NCBI GenBank assembly: GCA_000990005.1
Contig: LBPF01000008.1
Coordinates: forward strand, 1-33,110
Direction of reading: 5' to 3'
Length of the DNA: 33,110 nucleotides
Source of the DNA: Candidatus Woesebacteria bacterium GW2011_GWB1_33_38
Lineage (GTDB): Bacteria; Patescibacteriota; Microgenomatia; UBA8517
The position numbers were made by a program, and so were the translations under genes. Below, piece by piece: positions 1 to 6,983 of this stretch. The notes under the pieces were generated by a model. It was not told where the DNA came from. It saw only the letters and a list, made by a program, of their open reading frames with translations, and made no database searches. The stretch's first letter is position 1. Every line of letters starts with the position of its first letter.

Positions 1-423
1 CCAATCATTTTTAATTTTGATAAAAGTGATATCAACTCCCCAAATATGATTTGGGTAGCTGGCCTCAATTCCTTTTAAAAGATATGGATAGATTTCATGA
101 TTCTTGTTTGGAATTGATAGGTTCTTTTTGGGAAATATAGCCTGTATTCCCATTACACTCATTAACCTTGCAACTTTTTTGTGGTTAATAATATCTCCAT
201 TTTCTCTTAATTGCCAAGTAATTCTAGGAACACCATAAAAAGGGTATTTAGTATAAATTTTGTCAATTTGACCCATTAAATATAAATCTTTTTCAGGAAC
301 TTCCATCTTTTTGTAATAAAAACTGGATCTATTTAAATTTAAAAGTGCACATTGTCTTGAAACTGAAATATTGTTGTTTTCAGGTTCAATCAACTTAATC
401 TTTTCAGTAACTGGTATTACCAG
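1..423 (-). CDS. IS3-family transposase OrfB (DDE integrase), partial
   Basis: Translation of the open minus frame gives the OrfB N-terminus: KLIEPENNNISVSRQCALL, then an HTH_21-like segment (YTKYPFYGVPRITWQL), and the start of the rve integrase core at PNHIWGVDITFI, where the D of GVDIT is the first catalytic residue of the DDE triad. The rest lies beyond position 1. The frame has no AUG near its beginning and overlaps the end of orfA, so it is probably made by frameshifting or slippage on the A9 run at 426-434. The start given is the first codon (CTG) after that run, not a proven initiation site. Confidence 0.85.
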   Translation of the reverse strand, partial: MVIPVTEKIKLIEPENNNISVSRQCALLNLNRSSFYYKKMEVPEKDLYLMGQIDKIYTKYPFYGVPRITWQLRENGDIINHKKVARLMSVMGIQAIFPKKNLSIPNKNHEIYPYLLKGIEASYPNHIWGVDITFIKIKNDW

Positions 424-706
424 TCTTTTTTTTTAACCACTCAAGTTCTAGTTGGAGTTTTCCAACTGTTTTGTATAGTTCATCAATTAACTCCTCTTTA
501 ATTACATCAGGTCTTTTAGCTTCTTCAAAGCCACTTTTTAAAGCTTCAATCCCTTTAACCTTCCAAGCCATAGCCTGTGTTGGATGAATTCCAAACCTAG
601 AACATATTTGAGCTACAGTTTCAGAACCTTTGATAAGCTCCAAAGCCACATTAACTTTAAATGATGTTGGATGAACTCTTCTCACTAATTTTGTATTTCC
701 TGTCAT
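404..706 (-). CDS. IS3-family transposase OrfA (HTH)
   Basis: A 100-residue protein with the HTH_Tnp_1 pattern: SFKVNVALELIKGSETVAQICSRFGIHPTQAMAWK split over a helix-turn-helix, then a C-terminal helix rich in Glu, Lys and Leu that would form the leucine-zipper dimerisation region (ELYKTVGKLQLELEWLKKK). It binds the element ends and, fused to OrfB, forms the active transposase. The final codons run through nine consecutive A on the coding strand (426-434), the usual place for recoding in this family. Length is normal. Confidence 0.9.
   Translation of the reverse strand: MTGNTKLVRRVHPTSFKVNVALELIKGSETVAQICSRFGIHPTQAMAWKVKGIEALKSGFEEAKRPDVIKEELIDELYKTVGKLQLELEWLKKKTGNTSY
426..434 (-). other. 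A9 slippery run at the orfA/orfB junction
   Basis: On the coding strand nine A are followed by G (T9 on the + strand). OrfB is open in the +1 (equivalently -2) frame relative to orfA; the -1 frame meets a stop (TAA) two codons after the run. Loss of one A by transcriptional slippage would join the two ORFs. Confidence 0.6.
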
Positions 707-790
707 ATGTTTTGTATCTTAACAGGTTGTCCAGTTTTTGGGGTAAGGTATACATTGACATGGAAAGTCAAGCTAGTAGATCCAAAGTTG

Positions 791-1162
791 TCAATACTCG
801 CGTCTCTCTTTTCCGCCTCGTTCTTTTTCATTAAAGATAAGATCCACAAATTCTTTACCGTCAGCACTTAAGTAACGGGCAATATATTCTTCGCCTTTTT
901 TAATAATACGCTCGCTTGTACGTCCACTCCCTATTGGTCCACATACTTCAGTCAAACAAATTTCTTTATCATCTACACAAACCAAAACAGCACTGTACCC
1001 ATCTAAATCTTCAAATAAACAATTCCCTCCAGGTATCCATTTGCGAGTGAAGAAACGAATAAAGTCACTTTGAGCTGCATTTTCCTCAGTGTCAATTATT
1101 ACAGATCTTGTTTCTGTGTCGTCGGGTGCGCCTATCCGTTTTCTCGCCAAAACAACTTTCAT
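791..1162 (-). CDS. Hypothetical protein (downstream part of a split ORFan)
   Basis: A 123-residue acidic/basic protein with no motif I recognise; no signal peptide or membrane segment. The centre (FTRKWIPGGNCLFEDLDGYSAVLVCVDDKEICLTEVCGPIG) alternates hydrophobic and polar residues as in a small beta-rich domain. It lies in the same frame as the ORF at 1181-1363, with only an in-frame TGA and a few codons between them, so both may be pieces of one gene of about 190 codons. If separate, the ATG at 1162 is preceded by AAAGGA about 12 nt upstream. Confidence 0.55.
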   Translation of the reverse strand: MKVVLARKRIGAPDDTETRSVIIDTEENAAQSDFIRFFTRKWIPGGNCLFEDLDGYSAVLVCVDDKEICLTEVCGPIGSGRTSERIIKKGEEYIARYLSADGKEFVDLIFNEKERGGKERREY

Positions 1163-1180
1163 TCTTTTGGATGTATCCTT

Positions 1181-1363
1181 TCAAGACTTTTCATATTCAT
1201 CAGTAGGTAACCAACCAACATATTGCCCAATCGTCTCAGTTAAATCACGAGCTCCATCAGGACCCACGTAATTAAACCGCTGAGTTATGGGTTTCCTAGT
1301 TTTATCTAAACTAGGGTCTGGTTTAGGTTTAGGCACCGATTTTTTTCGTTGAATAGCGGTCAT
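1181..1363 (-). CDS. Hypothetical small protein (upstream part of a split ORFan)
   Basis: A 60-residue ORF, Lys/Pro-rich at the N-terminus (KKSVPKPKPDP) and then a short folded-looking segment ending WLPTDEYEKS. Its TGA stop (1181-1183) is in frame with the next ORF, and reading it as Trp would give EKSWKDTSKRMKVV, a smooth junction. This suggests a nonsense mutation (TGG to TGA) in one ORFan. It starts 2 bp from the putative TTG start of the divergent winged-helix gene, so one of those two starts is probably wrong. Confidence 0.4.
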   Translation of the reverse strand: MTAIQRKKSVPKPKPDPSLDKTRKPITQRFNYVGPDGARDLTETIGQYVGWLPTDEYEKS

Positions 1364-1365
1364 GT

Positions 1366-2373
1366 TTGAATGTTAGTGATAAAATAGTTATAATCCAAGA
1401 CATTATGAGGACATTTGGAGTACCATTTAGCTTTGTATCAAGTCCTGAAACTGAAAAGGAGAGAGTCTTGTATGCATCTTCTTCTGTTGCCTCTGGTTTT
1501 TATCCAAGACATGATTTTCTTGTTTCACCTATTCCAATCAATAGATATGCCAAAAAATGTATTGTTTTACCTCAAATTCTAAAAGATGTAAGTAAAAATT
1601 ATTGGCAAGATGCAGCAAAAGCAGGATCTACTATGCCATTAGTTCTATCTGAATTGATGAAAAATGAGTTAATAAATGTCGTCTTAGAACCTGTGGACGA
1701 GAGAAAAATTAATTATTTTAAAAATGAATGGGAAAAAGTCAAAAATGATTGCTGGAGGGCTTTGAATATTTATTTCAAAAAAGAAATTAAATACATTAAA
1801 AACGTTGAAGTAAGAATTACAAAAATAGGATCAATTGGTTCACATTATTTATTAAAAAAAGAAAAAGGACAAAATTTAATCATTAACATTAGAGAAGACG
1901 CTGGTGTAGAAGAAATTATTAATCTCTTAATTTTGGCATTAATTTACCCTACTGCTAAAGATTTGAACTTGAGTTTTAGTCAAAGAATGGTATTACGGGA
2001 TTTTATATTAACACGTCCTGAATTTGGAATTACAAACAATTACAAGAGAGTAAAAATAACTACTCGTTTGAGAGAAAAAAGTGATGATTATATTAAATTT
2101 TTGAATATCCCAAATATTATTGATCCGTTTACTGAAATTAACAAAAACATCTCTGTTTTTGGAGTAAAAGAATCCATACTTCTTCAGGAGTTAATTGATA
2201 AAAAAGATGAAATAGTTGATTATGATCAAATTGCAGATTTAATTTGGGGCGAGGGCAGATTTAAAAGTTACTGGGCAATAAATAAACTTGTGCAAAGAAT
2301 ACAGAAAAAAATTGATGGTCTAAATATAAATTTAAAGATTAAAGGTGTTAGAGGCAAAGGGTACAAGCTTTAA
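1366..2373 (+). CDS. Winged-helix (OmpR/PhoB-type) DNA-binding protein with unknown N-terminal domain
   Basis: The last ~70 of 335 residues form a Trans_reg_C winged helix: LLQELIDKKDEIVDYDQIADLIWGEG, a recognition helix region (SYWAINKLVQRIQKKI) and the diagnostic wing ending VRGKGYKL. There is no receiver domain; the N-terminal ~260 residues are of unknown fold. Residues ~160-225 (GSIGSHYLL, then EEIINLLILALIYP) have the spacing of a metalloprotease-like region whose zinc-binding HExxH is absent, but that is a guess. The TTG start at 1366 is weak; ATG at 1405 (residue 14) is a good alternative. The 3' end overlaps the convergent P-type ATPase gene by 42 bp. Confidence 0.75.
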   Translation: MNVSDKIVIIQDIMRTFGVPFSFVSSPETEKERVLYASSSVASGFYPRHDFLVSPIPINRYAKKCIVLPQILKDVSKNYWQDAAKAGSTMPLVLSELMKNELINVVLEPVDERKINYFKNEWEKVKNDCWRALNIYFKKEIKYIKNVEVRITKIGSIGSHYLLKKEKGQNLIINIREDAGVEEIINLLILALIYPTAKDLNLSFSQRMVLRDFILTRPEFGITNNYKRVKITTRLREKSDDYIKFLNIPNIIDPFTEINKNISVFGVKESILLQELIDKKDEIVDYDQIADLIWGEGRFKSYWAINKLVQRIQKKIDGLNINLKIKGVRGKGYKL

Positions 2374-4842
2374 ACGATTTTTAACTTGCCCCAAAAATCT
2401 AGCTGAAAGAAAAGCAATAAATGAGTAAGCCAAAACTTCAACTAAGTTAAGTGGAGAGATACTTACCAACCCAAACGCTCTTTGAAGTACGGGGTTATAA
2501 ATAATTAAAGGGTGTAATGCTAAAGGAAACAAAAACGCTATAATAAAAACAGGATTTGCCAAGTACTTAAGACTGTTTAAAAATTTTCTTCTGCCGATAA
2601 AAAGATCAAGCAATATAAAATGCTGAAAAAAAACAACGGTTGTAAAGATATAAGAGATATTCTTTCCTAATAACCCCATTATCCCAGCCAGTGACATGCC
2701 AATTAATCCAATTGCAAATAGATAAAAACCGTCAGTCTTATTTAAAAAATTATTTCCTCCTTCTATTTTACCTTCTTTTCCCATCCCTGGTGAAAAAGCA
2801 AACGAAATTGCAGGAAGTCCGTCAGTTACTACGTTTATATATAAAAGTTGAATTGGAGTCAAAAGAGGAAGATTAAAAGTAAGAGATAAGATTACATAAA
2901 AAACTTCTCCAATATTACAGGAGAGTAAATATTTAATTGCATGTTTAATACGTATAAATATGTTTCTTCCTTCCAAAACAGCATCAACCAAAGTTGCAAA
3001 GTTGTCATCCGTTAAAATTATATGAGATACATCTTTGGCAACATCTGTTCCGGTTAAGCCCATGGAAAGTCCGACATCAGCCTTTTTTAAAGCCAATGCA
3101 TCATTTACCCCGTCCCCTGTCACAGCAACAATCTTTCCCATTTTCTGGAACAGAGAAACAATTCTTAATTTGTCTTCAGGAAAAACTCTAGCAAAAACTT
3201 TTACTCTAGCTAAAACTTTTAACAAGTCTTCATCTGAATAGCTTCTGATTTCATCTCCGGTTAAAATTTCGTCTCCCTTTTTTAAAATTCCAGCTTCTTT
3301 GGCTATTACTTTAGCAGTTAGAGGCCCATCACCTGTTATCATAACAACATCAACACCCATTTTATGGGCCATGCCAATTGCCTCAGGAATTTCCTTACGC
3401 AAAGGATCAGCAATACCCACAAAACCCAAAAACTGATGGTTTTTTTCCAGATTTCCCTCTTTAAATATTTTATTTGAAAAAGCGATTACTCTTAAACCTT
3501 TTTTTGCAAAAACATTTAATTGTTTTTCCAATTGTGATTTCATTTTTTCATCCAGTAATTTTTTAGTATTCCCGACTAAAACATGTGAACATATAGATAG
3601 TATTGATTCAGGAGAACCTTTTGACAAAACAAGTTTTTCTTTACCATGTACAGCAACAACTGTCATTCTTTTAGTTATTGGACTAAAACTTATTTCTTCA
3701 ATTTTTCTCCATAATGATCTTTTTTCCTCATATGAATTTTTGTCATGTTTCTCATTCATTATTAAAAGAGCTCCTTCTGTGGTATCTCCTAAAACATCAA
3801 AATCACTACCTTCTTTCTTAACTAAAGAGGCAGTTGAACACAAACTTGAAGTTAATAAAATTTTGTCAAATGCAAATTTTCCTCTATGCCAGATTTCTTT
3901 AACCCTCATTTGATTGGTTGTTAAGGTACCTGTTTTATCGGTTGCAATTAAGTTTAAAGACCCCATAGCCTCAATTGAATCAAGTTTTCTGACAATTGCC
4001 TTCTTTTTGGACATTAATAAAACCCCAATTGAAAGAATTACCGTCATAACGGCAGGTAATCCTTCAGGAATTGCGGCAACGGCAACACTGACCGCCAATA
4101 AAAAACTTTCAAAAAGGTTTGCTGTTTTTATATAAGACAACCCAAAAACAACTAAAGAGATAACAATTCCCAATATTCCTAAAATTTTGGCAAACTGTTC
4201 AAGTTTTTTTTGAAGTGGAGTTTTAGTTTGCTTTATTTCTTTTAAACCTGTTGAAATTTTACCAAAATAAGTGTTTTCTCCTGTTTTTTCAATTAACACA
4301 TAGGCACTTCCCCCCGAGACAACCGTCCCTGTTAATACTTTATCCATTTTTTTATCTCCCTCTTTCTTAGGTACAGGCAAAGATTCGCCTGTAATTGAAG
4401 CCTCGTTTACTTCAAAATGATTTGATTTAATAATTTTTCCATCGGCCGGAATTTTTGAACCTTCTTCTAGGAAAATTAAATCTCCAGGAACCAAAAATTT
4501 AGCCTCAACTTCAATTTCCTTACCGTCTCTTGTTACCCTAACCATACTTTCAACCATACTTTTTAGTAGTGAGAGAGATTTTTCAGCTTTAAACTCCTGA
4601 TAAAAACCAAAAAAAGCATTCATCAAAACAATTGAAAAAATCAAAATTGAATCAAGTCTTTCTCCAAGTAAAAGTGAAACAATTGAAGCAATAATTAAAA
4701 TAATTATTAAAAAATTATTAAATTGAGATAAAAAAACCTTTAATAAATTAAATCTACTTTCTCCTTCAAGCTGATTTAAACCATATTTAGCAAAAAGTTT
4801 TTCTGCCACTTTAGAATCCAGTCCCAAATTTTGAATATTCAT
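2332..4842 (-). CDS. P2A-type (Ca2+-transporting) P-type ATPase
   Basis: An 836-residue cation pump of the inner membrane. In order: cation_ATPase_N region (1-60), actuator domain with TGES (151-154), M4 with PEGLP (259-263), phosphorylation site DKTGTLT (Asp302), nucleotide-binding domain with KGSPE (408-412), MITGD (502-506) and the hinge TGDGVND (575-581), then M5-M6 (SCNIGEVF; YINVVTDGLP) and a C-terminal membrane domain. PEGLP plus the M6 NxxTDG pattern place it with SERCA/PMCA-like Ca2+ pumps; the ion is inferred. The start codon overlaps the stop of the prenyltransferase gene by 4 bp (ATGA), so the two are translationally coupled. Confidence 0.93.
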   Translation of the reverse strand: MNIQNLGLDSKVAEKLFAKYGLNQLEGESRFNLLKVFLSQFNNFLIIILIIASIVSLLLGERLDSILIFSIVLMNAFFGFYQEFKAEKSLSLLKSMVESMVRVTRDGKEIEVEAKFLVPGDLIFLEEGSKIPADGKIIKSNHFEVNEASITGESLPVPKKEGDKKMDKVLTGTVVSGGSAYVLIEKTGENTYFGKISTGLKEIKQTKTPLQKKLEQFAKILGILGIVISLVVFGLSYIKTANLFESFLLAVSVAVAAIPEGLPAVMTVILSIGVLLMSKKKAIVRKLDSIEAMGSLNLIATDKTGTLTTNQMRVKEIWHRGKFAFDKILLTSSLCSTASLVKKEGSDFDVLGDTTEGALLIMNEKHDKNSYEEKRSLWRKIEEISFSPITKRMTVVAVHGKEKLVLSKGSPESILSICSHVLVGNTKKLLDEKMKSQLEKQLNVFAKKGLRVIAFSNKIFKEGNLEKNHQFLGFVGIADPLRKEIPEAIGMAHKMGVDVVMITGDGPLTAKVIAKEAGILKKGDEILTGDEIRSYSDEDLLKVLARVKVFARVFPEDKLRIVSLFQKMGKIVAVTGDGVNDALALKKADVGLSMGLTGTDVAKDVSHIILTDDNFATLVDAVLEGRNIFIRIKHAIKYLLSCNIGEVFYVILSLTFNLPLLTPIQLLYINVVTDGLPAISFAFSPGMGKEGKIEGGNNFLNKTDGFYLFAIGLIGMSLAGIMGLLGKNISYIFTTVVFFQHFILLDLFIGRRKFLNSLKYLANPVFIIAFLFPLALHPLIIYNPVLQRAFGLVSISPLNLVEVLAYSFIAFLSARFLGQVKNRLKLVPFASNTFNL

Positions 4843-6062
4843 GCTACACGCTCTTTTAAAGCGCTATAATATTTTTGAAGATAATCTTCTGCCTTTCCCC
4901 AATCCCCTCTATTTCTAGCAACATTGGCCAAAACTCGAAGATGTGCTGCTTTTGCCGCTTGAAAAAGGCTTATTCTATAAACTTCTGCTAAATGCTCTTT
5001 TTCCAGCTCTTCATTTTCCCCCTTTTGTTTCCTCATCTCAACTTCTAAGGTTGCAACAATTTCAGGTTCAAATGCAAGCTTTAACTCTTCCTTAATAAGC
5101 TTGTAAAATTTCTTTAACGAAACCTTAGCTTTGTCAAGTTTGTTTTTATCAAACTCAAGACCTGCCTGAAGCATATATTTTGCCGCCTGACTTGCTAATT
5201 TTTTGGAAAGTCCAAATTGTTCTTTTACATGTTGCATGGAGTAATCCAACAAGGTGACACCCTGTGGTATATTTGCTAAACGCCACCATTTAAGCTCCAA
5301 ATTGGCTACCAAGTGAGGATCAAAAGTAAAATGTTCTACCGCATCGTTACCCCCAAATCTCCTTCTGCGTCTTGAATAATCTAGAATTGCCTCTTTTAAC
5401 TTTTCTGGAGAAAAGTCTGGAAAATGACCATTTTCCCAATAATATTCAGTATATGGAGATTCCCAAAGCAAAAAACCTGATGTTCTTTGTTCTCCTGAAG
5501 TTCTAATCATTAAATCTGCATACGGATATGGCTGACTGTGGGTATCAATATAACTTTCCATTAGTTCTTTTGTTACGTTTTGAGCTTCAACACCATCCTT
5601 AATCATATTTTGCACTGCGCGTAAAATATCGTCATGTCCCCCATAATCAAGACAAATATTCATAATAAATTTTTTGTATTTTGCAGTCTCATTTTCTGCT
5701 TCTTCAATTTTTTTCATTAGAAACTTTGGCAACCTATCTTTCCTTCCCAAATGATAAATTCTCACCTCATTTTTCCTTGCTTCATCTAAAAAGTCTTTAA
5801 TTAATTTTTCATATAACTTCATTAAATAATTGATTTCCTTTTCTGTTCTGTCCCAGTTTTCAGTAGAGAAGCCCCAAAGTGTTACAGTATGAATTCCCCA
5901 GCTTCTTGCAGTTCTACAAACTTTAACTGCAGCCTCAAAACCCGCTTTGTGACCATAAAGTGTATTTAGCCCTCTTGATCTTGCCCAACGTCTATTTCCA
6001 TCAGGAATAATTGCAATATGGTTTGGAGTAGTTGTATCTTTTGGAAGTTTAAGATTTGACAT
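4839..6062 (-). CDS. uppS: Isoprenyl transferase (undecaprenyl diphosphate synthase) with C-terminal helical extension
   Basis: Residues 1-245 are a cis-prenyltransferase: IPDGNRRWA with catalytic Asp21, GHKAGFEA, the FSTENW loop, and DLMIRTSGEQRTSGFLLWES near the end. It condenses isopentenyl diphosphate units into the C55 lipid carrier for cell-wall and surface polysaccharide assembly. The family is normally 230-260 residues; here ~160 residues follow, predicted almost all helical and charged (KKLASQAAKYMLQAGLEFDKNKL; WGKAEDYLQKYYSALKERV), like TPR/TPR-like repeats. It overlaps the upstream HAD gene by 14 bp and the downstream ATPase by 4 bp, so the three form an operon. Confidence 0.92.
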   Translation of the reverse strand: MSNLKLPKDTTTPNHIAIIPDGNRRWARSRGLNTLYGHKAGFEAAVKVCRTARSWGIHTVTLWGFSTENWDRTEKEINYLMKLYEKLIKDFLDEARKNEVRIYHLGRKDRLPKFLMKKIEEAENETAKYKKFIMNICLDYGGHDDILRAVQNMIKDGVEAQNVTKELMESYIDTHSQPYPYADLMIRTSGEQRTSGFLLWESPYTEYYWENGHFPDFSPEKLKEAILDYSRRRRRFGGNDAVEHFTFDPHLVANLELKWWRLANIPQGVTLLDYSMQHVKEQFGLSKKLASQAAKYMLQAGLEFDKNKLDKAKVSLKKFYKLIKEELKLAFEPEIVATLEVEMRKQKGENEELEKEHLAEVYRISLFQAAKAAHLRVLANVARNRGDWGKAEDYLQKYYSALKERVA

Positions 6063-6729
6063 GAGTCATTATTATATCAGTAATTGTATTCCTATTCACT
6101 ACTTCCCAATTTTTCGCTTTTGCAATTTGTTCTAATTTTTCATTTGGCTCCATAACCAAAGGGTATTTTACTTTATCTAGCATATCAGCATCATTTTCAG
6201 AATCGCCTACAGCCATTGAACCATCTTTACCGTATTTATTTAATAATTCTGCAACAATTCCTTTGTTACCACCTAAAGACAACGCAATTTCTCCTTTTAT
6301 TTTTCCGTCTTCAATTTTTGTTTTTGATGACAAGAATCCATTTAAAGCAAATTTTTTAGTAAATGCTTCAGCAGTAAAATCAAAGTTTGTAGTTATGAAA
6401 TATAAATCATGAGTAACCTGCAGTTTACTAACTAAATTATTAAAATAAGGGAAAATATTGTTTTTGTTTTTTTCAATGAAATCTAAATTATAGTTTAATA
6501 CATCCTCATATTTTTTACCTTCCAAATATTTTGAATATTGCACTAACATTTCATCCGCAGCCTGTTTGTAATTTAATTCTCCTTTTTTGTATTTATCCAA
6601 TAGTCCTAAAATAATATTCCAAAGTCCTTTTTCAATAAAACCACTTTTTTCTTGATCCTGAATTAAATCAAAAATAGAATGTCCTTCATAAATCACACCA
6701 TCAATATCGAATAGTGCTAATTTTTTTAT
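6049..6729 (-). CDS. HAD-superfamily phosphatase (SerB-like), probably AUA-initiated
   Basis: Motif I is LALFDIDGVIYEG, motif II is in FITTNFDF, and motif III/IV is MAVGDSENDADML, i.e. a HAD-IB-type phosphohydrolase of ~226 residues. Conventional start codons exist only after motif I (GTG at 6696), which would delete the nucleophile Asp. Upstream the frame stays open for only nine codons: AGG ATA AAA AAA TTA GCA. A perfect TATAAT lies at 6737-6742 (minus strand), seven bases before the ATA, the same spacing as other leaderless genes here, so an AUA start is my best reading (M-K-K-L-A-L-F-D-I-D-G). A one-base error in the A7 run is the alternative: it would create a TTG start. Confidence 0.75.
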   Translation of the reverse strand: MKKLALFDIDGVIYEGHSIFDLIQDQEKSGFIEKGLWNIILGLLDKYKKGELNYKQAADEMLVQYSKYLEGKKYEDVLNYNLDFIEKNKNNIFPYFNNLVSKLQVTHDLYFITTNFDFTAEAFTKKFALNGFLSSKTKIEDGKIKGEIALSLGGNKGIVAELLNKYGKDGSMAVGDSENDADMLDKVKYPLVMEPNEKLEQIAKAKNWEVVNRNTITDIIMTHVKS

Positions 6730-6736
6730 CCTTCAA

Positions 6737-6742
6737 ATTATA
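6737..6742 (-). promoter_or_regulatory. -10 box for the HAD gene
   Basis: Perfect TATAAT on the minus strand, followed by seven bases and then the presumed ATA start. No convincing -35 at 17 bp. Confidence 0.45.
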
Positions 6743-6752
6743 GATGAAATTT

Positions 6753-6781
6753 TTGACAAATGATATATAATGATATATAAT
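6753..6781 (+). promoter_or_regulatory. Consensus sigma70 promoter, leaderless
   Basis: TTGACA (6753-6758), a 17-bp spacer and TATAAT (6776-6781) are perfect consensus hexamers. The ATG of the next gene begins eight bases after the -10, so transcription should start at or next to the A of the start codon. The spacer and -10 are built of two tandem TGATATATAA units. Confidence 0.85.
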
Positions 6782-6788
6782 ACAAGAC

Positions 6789-6983
6789 ATGACATTAATA
6801 GGTGCGGGTGATGGAACATTAAATATTGATTTGACTGACCACAGACCTCAAAAGGAAGGAGAAACGACGGTAGTTGTTTCAATTGAAAGAGAACTTGAAT
6901 CAGATGTACAGGTTTTTCTGGAAAAAGTGGGCAAAGATAGAAAAGAAGCAGGACTTCTGTCATTAGCAGATTTAGACGATTAA
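6789..6983 (+). CDS. Hypothetical small protein, strongly expressed promoter
   Basis: 64 residues, acidic, no membrane segment: MTLIGAGDGTLNIDL followed by a beta-alpha pattern (TTVVVSIERELESDVQVFLEKVG) and an acidic tail ending LADLDD. I do not recognise the family. The consensus promoter ending 7 bp before its ATG is the main reason to accept it as a real gene. It lies in the gap between the HAD and isopentenyl phosphate kinase genes, on the opposite strand, and overlaps the kinase stop by 4 bp. Confidence 0.7.
   Translation: MTLIGAGDGTLNIDLTDHRPQKEGETTVVVSIERELESDVQVFLEKVGKDRKEAGLLSLADLDD

Larger units (their letters stand above)
1..740 (-). mobile_element. IS3-family insertion sequence, 5' portion
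   Basis: The window opens inside an IS3-type element read on the minus strand. OrfA (HTH) is followed by OrfB (DDE integrase) in a different, overlapping frame, the standard two-ORF layout of the family. The 5' terminal inverted repeat should lie just upstream of orfA around 712-745, where a C-rich stretch followed by AAAAACTGGACA looks like an IS3 end. The exact end cannot be fixed because the other terminus is outside the window. Confidence 0.85.
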
